NCBI GenBank assembly: GCA_023251455.1
Contig: JAHEYT010000056.1
Span: 1 to 47,899, forward strand
Reading direction: 5' to 3'
Length of the DNA: 47,899 bases
Source: Bacteroidota bacterium
GTDB lineage: Bacteria; Bacteroidota; Bacteroidia; Bacteroidales; Prolixibacteraceae
The position numbers were made by a program, and so were the translations under genes. The notes below the pieces were generated by a model. It saw nothing but the letters and a program-made list of their open reading frames with translations, had not been told where the DNA came from and did no database searches. Of this stretch, positions 17,497 through 25,251 are shown piece by piece. Position 1 is the stretch's first letter, and each line of letters opens with the position of its first letter.

Positions 17497-17586
17497 ATGA
17501 ATGCTATTTTACGGAATATCTTAATAACTACACTTTTCAACCACCTTTTCCTGAACCTGAAAAACAGGGACGGATTTACCGATTAG
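17497..17586 (+). CDS. candidate 29-codon leader peptide upstream of tryptophanase
   Basis: The frame ATG (17497) to TAG (17586) encodes 29 residues (MNAILRNILITT... to ...DGFTD). It begins about 18 bp after a candidate -7 element and ends 117 bp before tnaA. Position and length recall tnaC of enteric bacteria, but there is no Trp codon and no Pro before the stop, so a TnaC-like mechanism cannot be assumed. It contains several Leu, Asn and Phe codons. Translation is unproven. Confidence 0.35.
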   Translation: MNAILRNILITTLFNHLFLNLKNRDGFTD

Positions 17587-17703
17587 CCCTCATTCGCTGT
17601 TAGTCTGACAGCTCTCATTTCTATTCTTTCATCAAAAAATCTGTTCATTTTTAACGCGCATCGAAGGATGTTTGATTAATCGTGTACCTTAATATTTATT
17701 CAC

Positions 17704-19086
17704 ATGAACTTACCATTCGCCGAAAACTATAAAATCAAAATGGTAGAACCTATCTACCGTTCAACACGCGAGCAACGCGTACAATGGATTGCCGACGCCA
17801 ATTACAACCTGTTCAACCTGAGCAGCGACAAGGTTTTTATCGACTTGCTAACTGACAGTGGAACCGGAGCAATGAGCGACCGACAATGGGCCGCCATCAT
17901 GACCGGCGACGAAAGCTATGCCGGATCATCATCTTACTACCACCTGAAAGAAAAAATACAGACGATTTTTGGATTCGAACATTTCCTACCCACTCATCAA
18001 GGCCGCGCTGCCGAGAATGTTTTGTTTTCAGTTATCCTGAAAGAGGGAGATCTTGTTCCCGGAAATTCACACTTCGATACCACCAAAGGCCACATCGAAT
18101 ATCGCAAGGCGAAAGCCATTGATTGTACCATTGACGAGGCTTTTGACACCGATAGTAATTTCCCTTTCAAAGGCAATGTCGACCTTGCCAAACTTGAAAA
18201 AGTCTTCCAGCTTCAGCCTGAAAAAAATATTCCAGCGCTCATCATGACCATTACCTGCAACTCTTCCGGAGGGCAACCCGTTTCGATGGCAAACCTGAAA
18301 GCTGTGAAGGAAATGGCTGCGGAATATGGCGTTCCGGTGATTTTCGATTCGGCTCGTTTTGCCGAAAATGCCTGGTTTATCCAGCAACGCGAGGAAGGAT
18401 ATTCAACAAAAACGATCAAGGAAATCGTGCGCGAAATGTTTACCTATGCCGATGCCATGACTATGAGTAGCAAAAAAGACGGCGCTGTAAACATTGGTGG
18501 CTTTATGGCCATGAGAAACATTGATTGGTACGACAAAGCTTCTACGTTCAACATCATGTACGAAGGTTTCGTAACTTATGGCGGAATGGCTGGTCGCGAC
18601 ATGAATGCACTGGCTGTTGGGCTCGACGAAGTAACGACAAATGATTTTTTGGATACGCGAATTAAGCAGGTTCAATACCTTGGCAACAAACTAATGGAAT
18701 ACGGAATACCAATTCAGCAGCCCATTGGCGGGCATGCTGTTTTTGTTGATGCCAAGAAATTTTTGCCGCACGTACCCAAAGAAGAATATATTGCCCAAAC
18801 GCTCGCCATTATTCTTTATCTGGAAGCTGGCGTTCGGGGAGTTGAAGTGGGTACTTTGCTGGCCGACCGCGATCCGGAAACCAACGATAACCGCTATCCA
18901 AAACTCGAATTTTTGCGTCTGGCCATTCCGCGCCGCACCTATTCAAACAACCACATGGACGTAGTAGCAGCCGGGCTGAAAAACATCTATGAAATACGCG
19001 ACGAAATCCGAACGGGCCTGCTTATCCGGAAAGAAGCAGCAATTATGCGACATTTTACCGTACTTCTTGAAAAAGTACAATCTTAA
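17704..19086 (+). CDS. tnaA: tryptophanase
   Basis: This 460-residue fold-type I PLP enzyme has the beta-eliminating lyase signature. THQGR (about residue 99) binds phosphate, DSARFAEN (about 219) holds the aspartate that contacts the pyridine ring, and SSKKD contains the PLP lysine (Lys257/258). Tyrosine phenol-lyase is the main alternative. However, the position of its substrate-specifying arginine (VRSMERG in the Citrobacter enzyme) is here GVEVG, and DSARFAEN is the tryptophanase form. It should cleave L-tryptophan to indole, pyruvate and ammonia in the cytoplasm. A candidate leader ORF precedes it and a strong terminator follows. Confidence 0.93.
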   Translation: MNLPFAENYKIKMVEPIYRSTREQRVQWIADANYNLFNLSSDKVFIDLLTDSGTGAMSDRQWAAIMTGDESYAGSSSYYHLKEKIQTIFGFEHFLPTHQGRAAENVLFSVILKEGDLVPGNSHFDTTKGHIEYRKAKAIDCTIDEAFDTDSNFPFKGNVDLAKLEKVFQLQPEKNIPALIMTITCNSSGGQPVSMANLKAVKEMAAEYGVPVIFDSARFAENAWFIQQREEGYSTKTIKEIVREMFTYADAMTMSSKKDGAVNIGGFMAMRNIDWYDKASTFNIMYEGFVTYGGMAGRDMNALAVGLDEVTTNDFLDTRIKQVQYLGNKLMEYGIPIQQPIGGHAVFVDAKKFLPHVPKEEYIAQTLAIILYLEAGVRGVEVGTLLADRDPETNDNRYPKLEFLRLAIPRRTYSNNHMDVVAAGLKNIYEIRDEIRTGLLIRKEAAIMRHFTVLLEKVQS

Positions 19087-19131
19087 ACAACCAGAGGCTG
19101 AACTCATTCGGGTTCAGCCTCTGATTGTTTT
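19085..19131 (+). terminator. intrinsic terminator after tnaA
   Basis: A 12-bp perfect stem (19092-19103 and 19112-19123) with an eight-base loop is followed by ATTGTTTT. It overlaps the end of the tnaA stop region. Confidence 0.85.
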
Positions 19132-19245
19132 ACTTATAGCCGCTGGAAACTTTCAAAATATTTTTCGTACTGCAATAATTTCTTCACAAAAAATATCCTT
19201 TTATCCTGTTTTTTCGTATCGTTTTTGTTGGCTTATTTACAAGCT

Positions 19246-20208
19246 ATGAATTCCGAAAATTCTGTTGATCAGATATTTGTCCGGCGACTCACAGATTACA
19301 TCATGTCAAATCTGGAGAAGGAACATTTTGGCGCCACAGAATTGTCTCAGGCAGTTGGGCAGAGCCGTTCAACAATTCACCGAAAACTAAAAGCAATCAC
19401 CCAGAAATCGCTTTCCCGTTTTATTTGCGAACTTAGGCTGAATAAGGCTTACGAGATGCTTACAAACCAAGCTGGAACGGCATCCGAAATTGCATATAAG
19501 GTCGGTTTTAGCAGCCCTGCTTATTTCAGTAAATGCTTTCACAACTATTTTGGTTTTCCTCCTGGCAAACTCAAAAAGAGAAGTCATGACTCAGTTGACC
19601 ACCAAATTATTCCTCCACCAGAACAATGGAAAAACACTATTCCCAGGCAAAAGGATTTCCAATTTCTGAAGCGAAAATTCCAATTAAGAAATCGATGGAT
19701 GTTGATTTCAACATGTCTTATTTTTCTGATCTTTTTCGGATATGCCGGGTATGATCAGTTTTTCTCTGATCAGAAAACAGATTCCATTTTTCAGGCAGTA
19801 ATCCACTCAAAATCAATCATGGTTCAGCCATTCAAAAATATCAGCGACAATAAACTAAATCAAAGTTTTGCCGATGGAATCATGGAAGAACTACTCGATT
19901 GCATTTCAAAAATCGAGAATTTAAAGCTAGTGTCGCGTACTTCAGCAGAACAGGTAAGCGAAAAAAATCTGTCGATCCATCAAATTGCCCGAAGACTGAA
20001 TATAGATTATGTGCTTGAAGGAAGTGTACGTAGCGATGACAACAAACTGAAGATTGCAGTGCAACTAATTGACACCAAGGGCGACATTCAAATTTGGTCG
20101 GAGCAGTTTGAACACAAAATTGAAGATCTACTCGCTGTACAAAGCGAAATCGCCTCGCATATTGTCATGGAAATAAAAGAAATCATCCGAGTTTCAGAAA
20201 ACGAGTAA
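19246..20208 (+). CDS. AraC-type regulator with transmembrane helix and TolB-like domain
   Basis: I chose the ATG at 19246 (320 residues) over a TTG at 19225. The N-terminus is an AraC-family helix-turn-helix pair (about 8-105, with RSTIHRKLK and GFSSPAYFSKCFHNYFGFPPG). A single membrane helix follows (about 152-172). The C-terminal extracytoplasmic part (about 185-315, with VQPFKNISDN, FADGIMEELL and YVLEGSVR) is the TolB-like/FlgO-type domain seen in membrane-bound one-component regulators. In many relatives this domain continues into TPR repeats. Here the protein stops, and a separate exported TPR protein follows 277 bp downstream. The signal sensed is unknown. Confidence 0.85.
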   Translation: MNSENSVDQIFVRRLTDYIMSNLEKEHFGATELSQAVGQSRSTIHRKLKAITQKSLSRFICELRLNKAYEMLTNQAGTASEIAYKVGFSSPAYFSKCFHNYFGFPPGKLKKRSHDSVDHQIIPPPEQWKNTIPRQKDFQFLKRKFQLRNRWMLISTCLIFLIFFGYAGYDQFFSDQKTDSIFQAVIHSKSIMVQPFKNISDNKLNQSFADGIMEELLDCISKIENLKLVSRTSAEQVSEKNLSIHQIARRLNIDYVLEGSVRSDDNKLKIAVQLIDTKGDIQIWSEQFEHKIEDLLAVQSEIASHIVMEIKEIIRVSENE

Positions 20209-20485
20209 TCTTAGATCGCCAAACTCAATTTACTCCTCTGAAAATAACTTTTGCTCGTTGAAACAATAGTTAAAATACCAACCTTATTTTGATATTTTTT
20301 GCAACAATGTTACTATGCATTGTGAGCTAAATTGAGCGAACTTTATATTAGAAAACTGGATTCATAAAACTATTGTTGAATGCTAAATCTCCATTACATG
20401 AGGCTGAAAAGCTGATATCCGTGACAAACAAGTCACTAAGTAGGAATGCAATCGTACATTTTGCTCAAAATTAAAACAGAATGCC

Positions 20486-21964
20486 ATGAAACAAGTTAAA
20501 ACAATTATTTTACTCAATGCATTGTCCTTGCTGATGATACTCGCTGCACCAATTTTGAGTTTTGCAAATTATGAGGCCAAAGGTGAAATACCGATAACCT
20601 GCAATTCAAACGATGCACTTCAATCATTTCTGAATGGTCGTGAAGCTTTTGAAATGAACCGTATGGACGCTGCACTTGATCATTTCAATGAGGCACTTAA
20701 TAAGGAGCCCTCATTTGCTCTCGCTTATTTGTACAAAGCCTATAGTTCTGATAATATTGCTGAAAAGCAAATGAATATCGATCAGGCCTTAAAATTCAGG
20801 AACAAAACAAGCGAAGGTGAACGTATTCTGCTCGAAATGGAGTCAATTGCTCCAGAAAATAAGGAAGGTAAAAATTTACAATTAGCCACTCAGCTGGTAA
20901 AGCTCTATCCCAATAGTGGAAGGGCACTTCTGATTATGGCCGGAGAATATCAGGCCATGAATGATATAACAAAATTCAGAGATTTGGTTAGAGATGCTAT
21001 TCAGACCGAACCCACTTCGCCATTGGGATACAGGGCGCTGGCAGCCTCTTATGTACTCAACAAACCAATGGATTTGGTACTTGCTGAAAAATACATGAAA
21101 AAATTTGTTGAACTACGCCCAAACGAAGCATTGGCTCACCTTGCTTTAGGCGATGTTTACCGCGCACAAACACGAATTTATGATGCTAAAGAGGCTTATT
21201 CGAAAGCAATAGAAATCAATCCAAAAACTGATGTCGCCTATGCAAAACGAGGTTACATGAACAGTTTTTTGGGGACATTTAAAGAGGCTGAATCCGATTT
21301 TCAGGTAGCCAGAGACCTCAATGGTAAAAAGTCAATTCAAAGTAACTACTTGCAGTCCTTCCTGTTCCCTGATTCTGAAAATTCAACCTTCCAGAAAGTG
21401 ACTGATTTTGCATATGATCCAAATAGTCCTGAGAACGAGCATTATTTCTGCTGTTCAATTATCGCTATGTCTAAAGGATTATATGCACCACCTGTTGAAT
21501 CACTCGACGAATCGGCTTGCCTTGGACAGGCACTTTTGAAAGAAACAGTTGCACCCGATGTATCCAAAATGTTGTCAAATTTTGCTTTTCTGTCAAGTAT
21601 ACGTGCTATTCAAGATGGTGATTTTGAGTTGGCAACTCAAAAAATCGATGAATTTGACCATTTAACCATGGGGGCAAAAGATCCACAAAGTTCACCTGTT
21701 TATAATTATCTGACTGGCTTAAATCACCTGAAGCAAAAGCAGTATACCAGGGCAATAAACCATTATCAGAAATCGGATTTGACGAATGCTTGCGTCAAGT
21801 TTGAATTGGGTTTAGCGTACGATGGCGTTGGCAACTACGAGAAAGCCAGAGAATTATTTCAGGGGGTTACTCAGTGCAATTACCCTAGCTATAAAACCCC
21901 TATCATGGTTAAAATGGCCCAAAAGTGGATTAACACTCCCGTTGCTATAAACACAGAACAATAG
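20486..21964 (+). CDS. exported tetratricopeptide-repeat protein
   Basis: The 492-residue protein has a signal peptide (about 1-28, ending near SFANY). Tandem TPR helices cover most of the rest, with clear units near 45-80 (ALDHFNEALNKEP), 205-270 (ALAHLALGDVYRAQ, AKEAYSKAIEINP) and 410-460 (ARELFQG). There is no catalytic motif. It follows the AraC/TolB-like regulator and resembles the TPR portion that is fused to that regulator type in other bacteria, so it may act as its periplasmic partner. That link is inference from domain order. Confidence 0.8.
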   Translation: MKQVKTIILLNALSLLMILAAPILSFANYEAKGEIPITCNSNDALQSFLNGREAFEMNRMDAALDHFNEALNKEPSFALAYLYKAYSSDNIAEKQMNIDQALKFRNKTSEGERILLEMESIAPENKEGKNLQLATQLVKLYPNSGRALLIMAGEYQAMNDITKFRDLVRDAIQTEPTSPLGYRALAASYVLNKPMDLVLAEKYMKKFVELRPNEALAHLALGDVYRAQTRIYDAKEAYSKAIEINPKTDVAYAKRGYMNSFLGTFKEAESDFQVARDLNGKKSIQSNYLQSFLFPDSENSTFQKVTDFAYDPNSPENEHYFCCSIIAMSKGLYAPPVESLDESACLGQALLKETVAPDVSKMLSNFAFLSSIRAIQDGDFELATQKIDEFDHLTMGAKDPQSSPVYNYLTGLNHLKQKQYTRAINHYQKSDLTNACVKFELGLAYDGVGNYEKARELFQGVTQCNYPSYKTPIMVKMAQKWINTPVAINTEQ

Positions 21965-22178
21965 AAAAGAGACCAAACATTCACTGAATTTAAGAATTAA
22001 TATTTGCTGAATAGAAGATTAGGTATTGAATCCAAACGGGAAGAATCAATTTCAACAGTAAATGACAAATTACTGCTTGATTTTGATTCTTTTTGTTTCT
22101 TTAATCCTGAAAATTAATATGCCTGAAGTGTGGCAATTAACTATCCTGATTTAAGTTATTAAGTGATCTTTCGACACC

Positions 22179-22793
22179 TTAGAAATCAAGCCTATAAAGA
22201 ACAGTTGTACTTAGCAAATTATTGAACTGGTTGCTTCTCCAGTACCAAAGCGGATCACCCTTCTGCTCGCGAATAGGTAAAACAGAATAAGCTCCGCGTA
22301 AATCAACAAAAAGCCGGCGGGTGATCTGAACCCGAAAACCCAACAATCCCTGGAGATCGAATTCACTGAATGGCTTTTGGTCTTGTTCAGGCAATTTTCC
22401 ATAGTCGTTGTATTCTGTTCCACTGATCATATATCCGGGCGACAAACCTACCAGGAGTGATATTTTTTCACTGGTTCGTATCCCCAGGTAGACGGGAAGA
22501 TCGACATAATTTAGCCGCATAATGTATTTGATCTGTCCATCAGTAGCAAGCGAATCGATGTTCCTACTGCCCTTCTGCATCAACTTAAGTTCCATTCCTG
22601 CATAAATTGTCCGCGAAAGTTCAGTTTGAACATATCCACCCAGGGCAACGCCCGGTTTATGGTAACCGCTATAATTATCGCCATCAACCTGCGAAGCATT
22701 AAGTCCCACAATCACACCACCTTCAAATCGTTGCGAAAATCCACTTAAGCTGGCAATTGCAAACAGCCAAACGATGAGATAAAACTGTTTCAT
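22179..22793 (-). CDS. outer-membrane beta-barrel protein (porin-family, PF13568-like)
   Basis: The 204-residue protein has a signal peptide ending near SGFSQ. It then shows alternating strands with aromatic girdles and a terminal strand ending TVLYRLDF, typical of small eight-stranded barrels in Bacteroidota (RFEGGVIVGLNASQVDGD, YMRLNYVDLPVYLG). Its start codon overlaps the stop of the sirtuin gene by four bases, so the two genes are translationally coupled despite acting in different compartments. The ligand or role is unknown. Confidence 0.82.
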   Translation of the reverse strand: MKQFYLIVWLFAIASLSGFSQRFEGGVIVGLNASQVDGDNYSGYHKPGVALGGYVQTELSRTIYAGMELKLMQKGSRNIDSLATDGQIKYIMRLNYVDLPVYLGIRTSEKISLLVGLSPGYMISGTEYNDYGKLPEQDQKPFSEFDLQGLLGFRVQITRRLFVDLRGAYSVLPIREQKGDPLWYWRSNQFNNLLSTTVLYRLDF

Positions 22794-23479
22794 GCCAGTT
22801 CTTTTAATTTTGCTTTCAGAATTTCAACTCCTTTTCCGGCTTTCTCCTGAATGTAGTTCACATTTCGAATAAAAACCGAAGGCCTATCAGGATCAATCAC
22901 ATAAATTGGAGTGTTTTTGGCTGCATAATTTACCAAACCTGCTGCAGGATACACATTCAGTGAAGTGCCGATTACCACCAGAATATCAGCCGATTCAACA
23001 ATTGGAATGGCATCGTCCATTGCCGGAACCGCTTCGCCAAACCAAACAATATGCGGACGAAGCTGGCTGCCTTTAGTGCACTTCTGTCCGAATTTCAGTT
23101 CCCAGCCATCGATATCGTAAATCAACGATTCGTCAACTGAACTGCGCGCTTTTTTCAATTCGCCGTGCAAATGCAAAACCGATGAGCTACCTGCCCTTTC
23201 GTGCAGATCATCAATATTCTGGGTTATGATTTTTACTTCAAAATCCTTTTCCAGATCAACTAATCCGAGATGGCCGGCATTGGGTTCCGATTCGTACAAT
23301 TGCTTCCGGCGATCGTTGTAAAATTTCATCACCAGCATCGGGTTTTGCGCCCAGGCTTCAGGAGTTGCAACCTCTGTCACATCATATTCTTCCCACAAAC
23401 CGCCCATGTCGCGAAAAGTGCGAATACCGCTCTCCTGGCTCATTCCTGCTCCTGAAAGAATGACAAGTTTCTTTTTCAT
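22790..23479 (-). CDS. cobB: SIR2-family NAD-dependent protein deacylase (class III, zinc site degenerate)
   Basis: The 229-residue protein has the NAD-binding motif GAGMSQESGIRTFRD (10-24), TQNIDDLH with catalytic His105 in HLHGE, and GTSLNVYPA. Tyr54 and Arg57 (FYNDRRKQ) form the Y-x2-R pair of class III sirtuins that prefer succinyl or malonyl lysine. The usual four zinc cysteines are not present: the first CxxC position reads ARSS and only Cys134 remains. The zinc-binding lobe is therefore probably metal-free. It is cytoplasmic. It shares a four-base overlap with the downstream barrel gene. Confidence 0.9.
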   Translation of the reverse strand: MKKKLVILSGAGMSQESGIRTFRDMGGLWEEYDVTEVATPEAWAQNPMLVMKFYNDRRKQLYESEPNAGHLGLVDLEKDFEVKIITQNIDDLHERAGSSSVLHLHGELKKARSSVDESLIYDIDGWELKFGQKCTKGSQLRPHIVWFGEAVPAMDDAIPIVESADILVVIGTSLNVYPAAGLVNYAAKNTPIYVIDPDRPSVFIRNVNYIQEKAGKGVEILKAKLKELA

Positions 23480-23498
23480 TGGTCAAGGATATTAAACT

Positions 23499-23614
23499 AA
23501 CCTCATAGGCATATAGAACACATAGATTATTATTCAGATGTTCCTGACACCCCATTGCATAATAAATTTTTTACAAATAACTTTTTTCTATGTGCTCTAT
23601 GAGCCTATGTGGTT
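23499..23614. repeat. imperfect inverted repeat pair (Bacteroidota intergenic type)
   Basis: Arms 23499-23526 and 23587-23614 match as reverse complements at 24 of 28 positions and are built of CATAG/CTATG words. They flank a 60-bp spacer between the sirtuin start and the phosphoesterase stop. Similar 'ctatgtggttcaaa' repeats are common between genes in Bacteroidota, by general recollection. Confidence 0.65.
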
Positions 23615-24525
23615 CAAATTTTGATTTCGCGATCAGAAGCCCGCCGATAACCATCGATTTTCAGGCTCTTGTCTTTATAAATATCAACAATCATGTAGGC
23701 ACTGTTTTCCGGACCATCGCCGTCAATCACTGCATTCACCGAATAATAATGGATTCCGTTAATGAGATTGTATCTCTCTTCGTGAACATGCCCCTGAAGT
23801 ACGCAAGACACATTTCCGGATTCTTCCAGAATTTGCCGAACCTCGGCTGCATTCTGTACCGCTTGTTTCACACCCTTCGAATCGTCGAGCATTTGGTGGA
23901 TGAAAACTATGACAGGACGCTTGTTCTGTTTCAGATCATCTTTTAACCAACCGATCTCTTCTTCCGGAATACTGGCATCGTCCCATGAGAAATTTCCATG
24001 ATCATAGGCCTTTCCTTCTTTGGTAAAATTCCCATCCAGAACCACAAAATGATAACCCTTTTGATTGAATGAATAATAGCTTTTTGAGCTTGAAATGCCA
24101 GTGTTTTCAACCCTCTCCAAAAATTGCTGTTTGGAAATTCCATCCATATCGTGGTTGCCCAAAACGTGGAAGGTCGGGCCATTGAACTTTTGAAAAACCG
24201 ACTCAATATCGGTCAGATATTTCAGTGTGTTTGCCTCGTTGGGAACCGCATTCTGATCCTTAAAATCGCCCAATTCAATCAAAAAATCAAGGTTTTCCTG
24301 ATTCATCCGATCAATTGCTTCCTGAACTTTGGTGAGCGACTGGTTGTAAAAACGGTTTCCGGCAGGTTCGCGATTGGCGTAATGAACATCAGAAATCAGT
24401 CCAAACCTGATCAACGGTTTTTCGTTGCCTTTGGCAAATAAACCAGGCGAAAGCATTAATCCAGCGGCTGTGGTTCCTGCTATTCCGAGGAATTTTCTTC
24501 TTGAAAGCATCCAGTTTTCAGACAT
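23614..24525 (-). CDS. exported calcineurin-like metallophosphoesterase
   Basis: I chose the ATG at 24525 (303 residues) rather than the upstream one at 24675, because it places a Tat-type signal (SRRKFLG, then a hydrophobic stretch ending LFAKG) at the N-terminus and follows an exact -7 element. Motifs of the dimetal phosphoesterase fold occur in order: DVHY, GDFKD, GNHD and GHVH. The segment around the first motif (SDVHYANRE and RFYNQSL) recalls Mn-dependent ADP-ribose/CDP-alcohol diphosphatases, but the substrate cannot be fixed. It should act in the periplasm. Met6 at 24510 is an alternative start. Confidence 0.85.
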   Translation of the reverse strand: MSENWMLSRRKFLGIAGTTAAGLMLSPGLFAKGNEKPLIRFGLISDVHYANREPAGNRFYNQSLTKVQEAIDRMNQENLDFLIELGDFKDQNAVPNEANTLKYLTDIESVFQKFNGPTFHVLGNHDMDGISKQQFLERVENTGISSSKSYYSFNQKGYHFVVLDGNFTKEGKAYDHGNFSWDDASIPEEEIGWLKDDLKQNKRPVIVFIHQMLDDSKGVKQAVQNAAEVRQILEESGNVSCVLQGHVHEERYNLINGIHYYSVNAVIDGDGPENSAYMIVDIYKDKSLKIDGYRRASDREIKI

Positions 24526-24547
24526 AATCAGATCAATTTGGTTAAAC

Positions 24548-24555
24548 CAAAGATA
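24548..24555 (-). promoter_or_regulatory. -7 element of the metallophosphoesterase gene
   Basis: The minus strand reads TATCTTTG, an exact TAnnTTTG match 22 bp before the chosen ATG at 24525. This supports that start over the one at 24675. No -33 TTG is visible. Confidence 0.5.
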
Positions 24556-24712
24556 CAAATTAAACATTTGCCTGCGGTTGGTTCTGTTAATACCTGATCT
24601 CCCAGATGTTAAAATTTTCAGGAAATGGTTGGCCCCAAACAACAATTCTTCAGCTACGAATTTTATCTTTGACAATCATTCAGAATTCACTTAACTCCTG
24701 ATTTTTCAGCAA

Positions 24713-25195
24713 ATGAACAACACATCCATCCAAACACTCTCGTTTATTTTCGATAACGAAACCGATCATATCCTTTTACACCAGATTGCCGAAGATGGTC
24801 CGCTGAAACGGAAACATTCAGGAATAAAAGGCAACATCGGTTTATTAGAGGACATGAATGAGGCTGCCATCCGGAGTATTCAGGAAGCTGGCGGACTGGA
24901 AGTTTCAGAAGCTGTTTTACGAGGGGTGGTTAAAGCCATTGACGATGAAAGCCAAACAGCCACCATTTATTTCGTTTACGAATCGGCCCGCTTTTCCGGA
25001 GTATTGGAAAATAAGCTTTCGGGTCGACTGAAATGGGTTGATATTCTGAATATTTTCAACCTGCAAATGGAAAGTCTTGTTCAGAAAATTATGCCCAACC
25101 TTCTCGATGGCGAAAGTTTCTTTGAAGGCACCATTCACCTGAGCAGTCAGGATGAGGTCATTAGTTCAGAAATCCGGATTTGCAATACAATTTGA
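24713..25195 (+). CDS. Nudix-fold protein with degenerate catalytic box
   Basis: The 160-residue protein aligns with the Nudix box Gx5Ex7REUxEExGU from Gly40 to Leu62. G40, E46, R54, E58 and G61 are kept, but the RE glutamate is Ser55 and the second glutamate of EE is Ala59. The rest (VYESARFSG, RLKWVDI, FFEGTIHL) fits the MutT/MTH1 type of 8-oxo-dGTP hydrolase. With two metal-binding glutamates gone, full pyrophosphatase activity is unlikely. It ends 56 bp before dnaG. It could be a binding protein or an enzyme using other residues. Confidence 0.75.
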   Translation: MNNTSIQTLSFIFDNETDHILLHQIAEDGPLKRKHSGIKGNIGLLEDMNEAAIRSIQEAGGLEVSEAVLRGVVKAIDDESQTATIYFVYESARFSGVLENKLSGRLKWVDILNIFNLQMESLVQKIMPNLLDGESFFEGTIHLSSQDEVISSEIRICNTI

Positions 25196-25238
25196 TTCGG
25201 CAACCGGGAAATCCCGGAAATTTCAACCTTTAAATTTT

Positions 25239-25246
25239 TACATTTG
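25239..25246 (+). promoter_or_regulatory. -7 element immediately before dnaG
   Basis: TACATTTG is an exact TAnnTTTG match ending only five bases before the dnaG ATG. If used, transcription would start at or beside the start codon and give a leaderless or nearly leaderless mRNA. No TTG lies at the -33 position. Confidence 0.35.
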
Positions 25247-25251
25247 CATCA

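Noticed and set aside
19225..19245. TTG start seven codons upstream of the AraC/TolB regulator ATG
   Set aside because: The ATG at 19246 begins a more typical N-terminus; the extra residues add no domain and use a rare start.
20262..20377. 10-bp inverted repeat AACAATAGTT / AACTATTGTT upstream of the exported TPR gene
   Set aside because: The arms are 96 bp apart, short and AT-rich; a match of this size can arise by chance in this spacer.
23614..24675. Longer metallophosphoesterase starting at 24675
   Set aside because: It would place 50 unrelated residues before a Tat signal and would span an exact -7 promoter element at 24548-24555.
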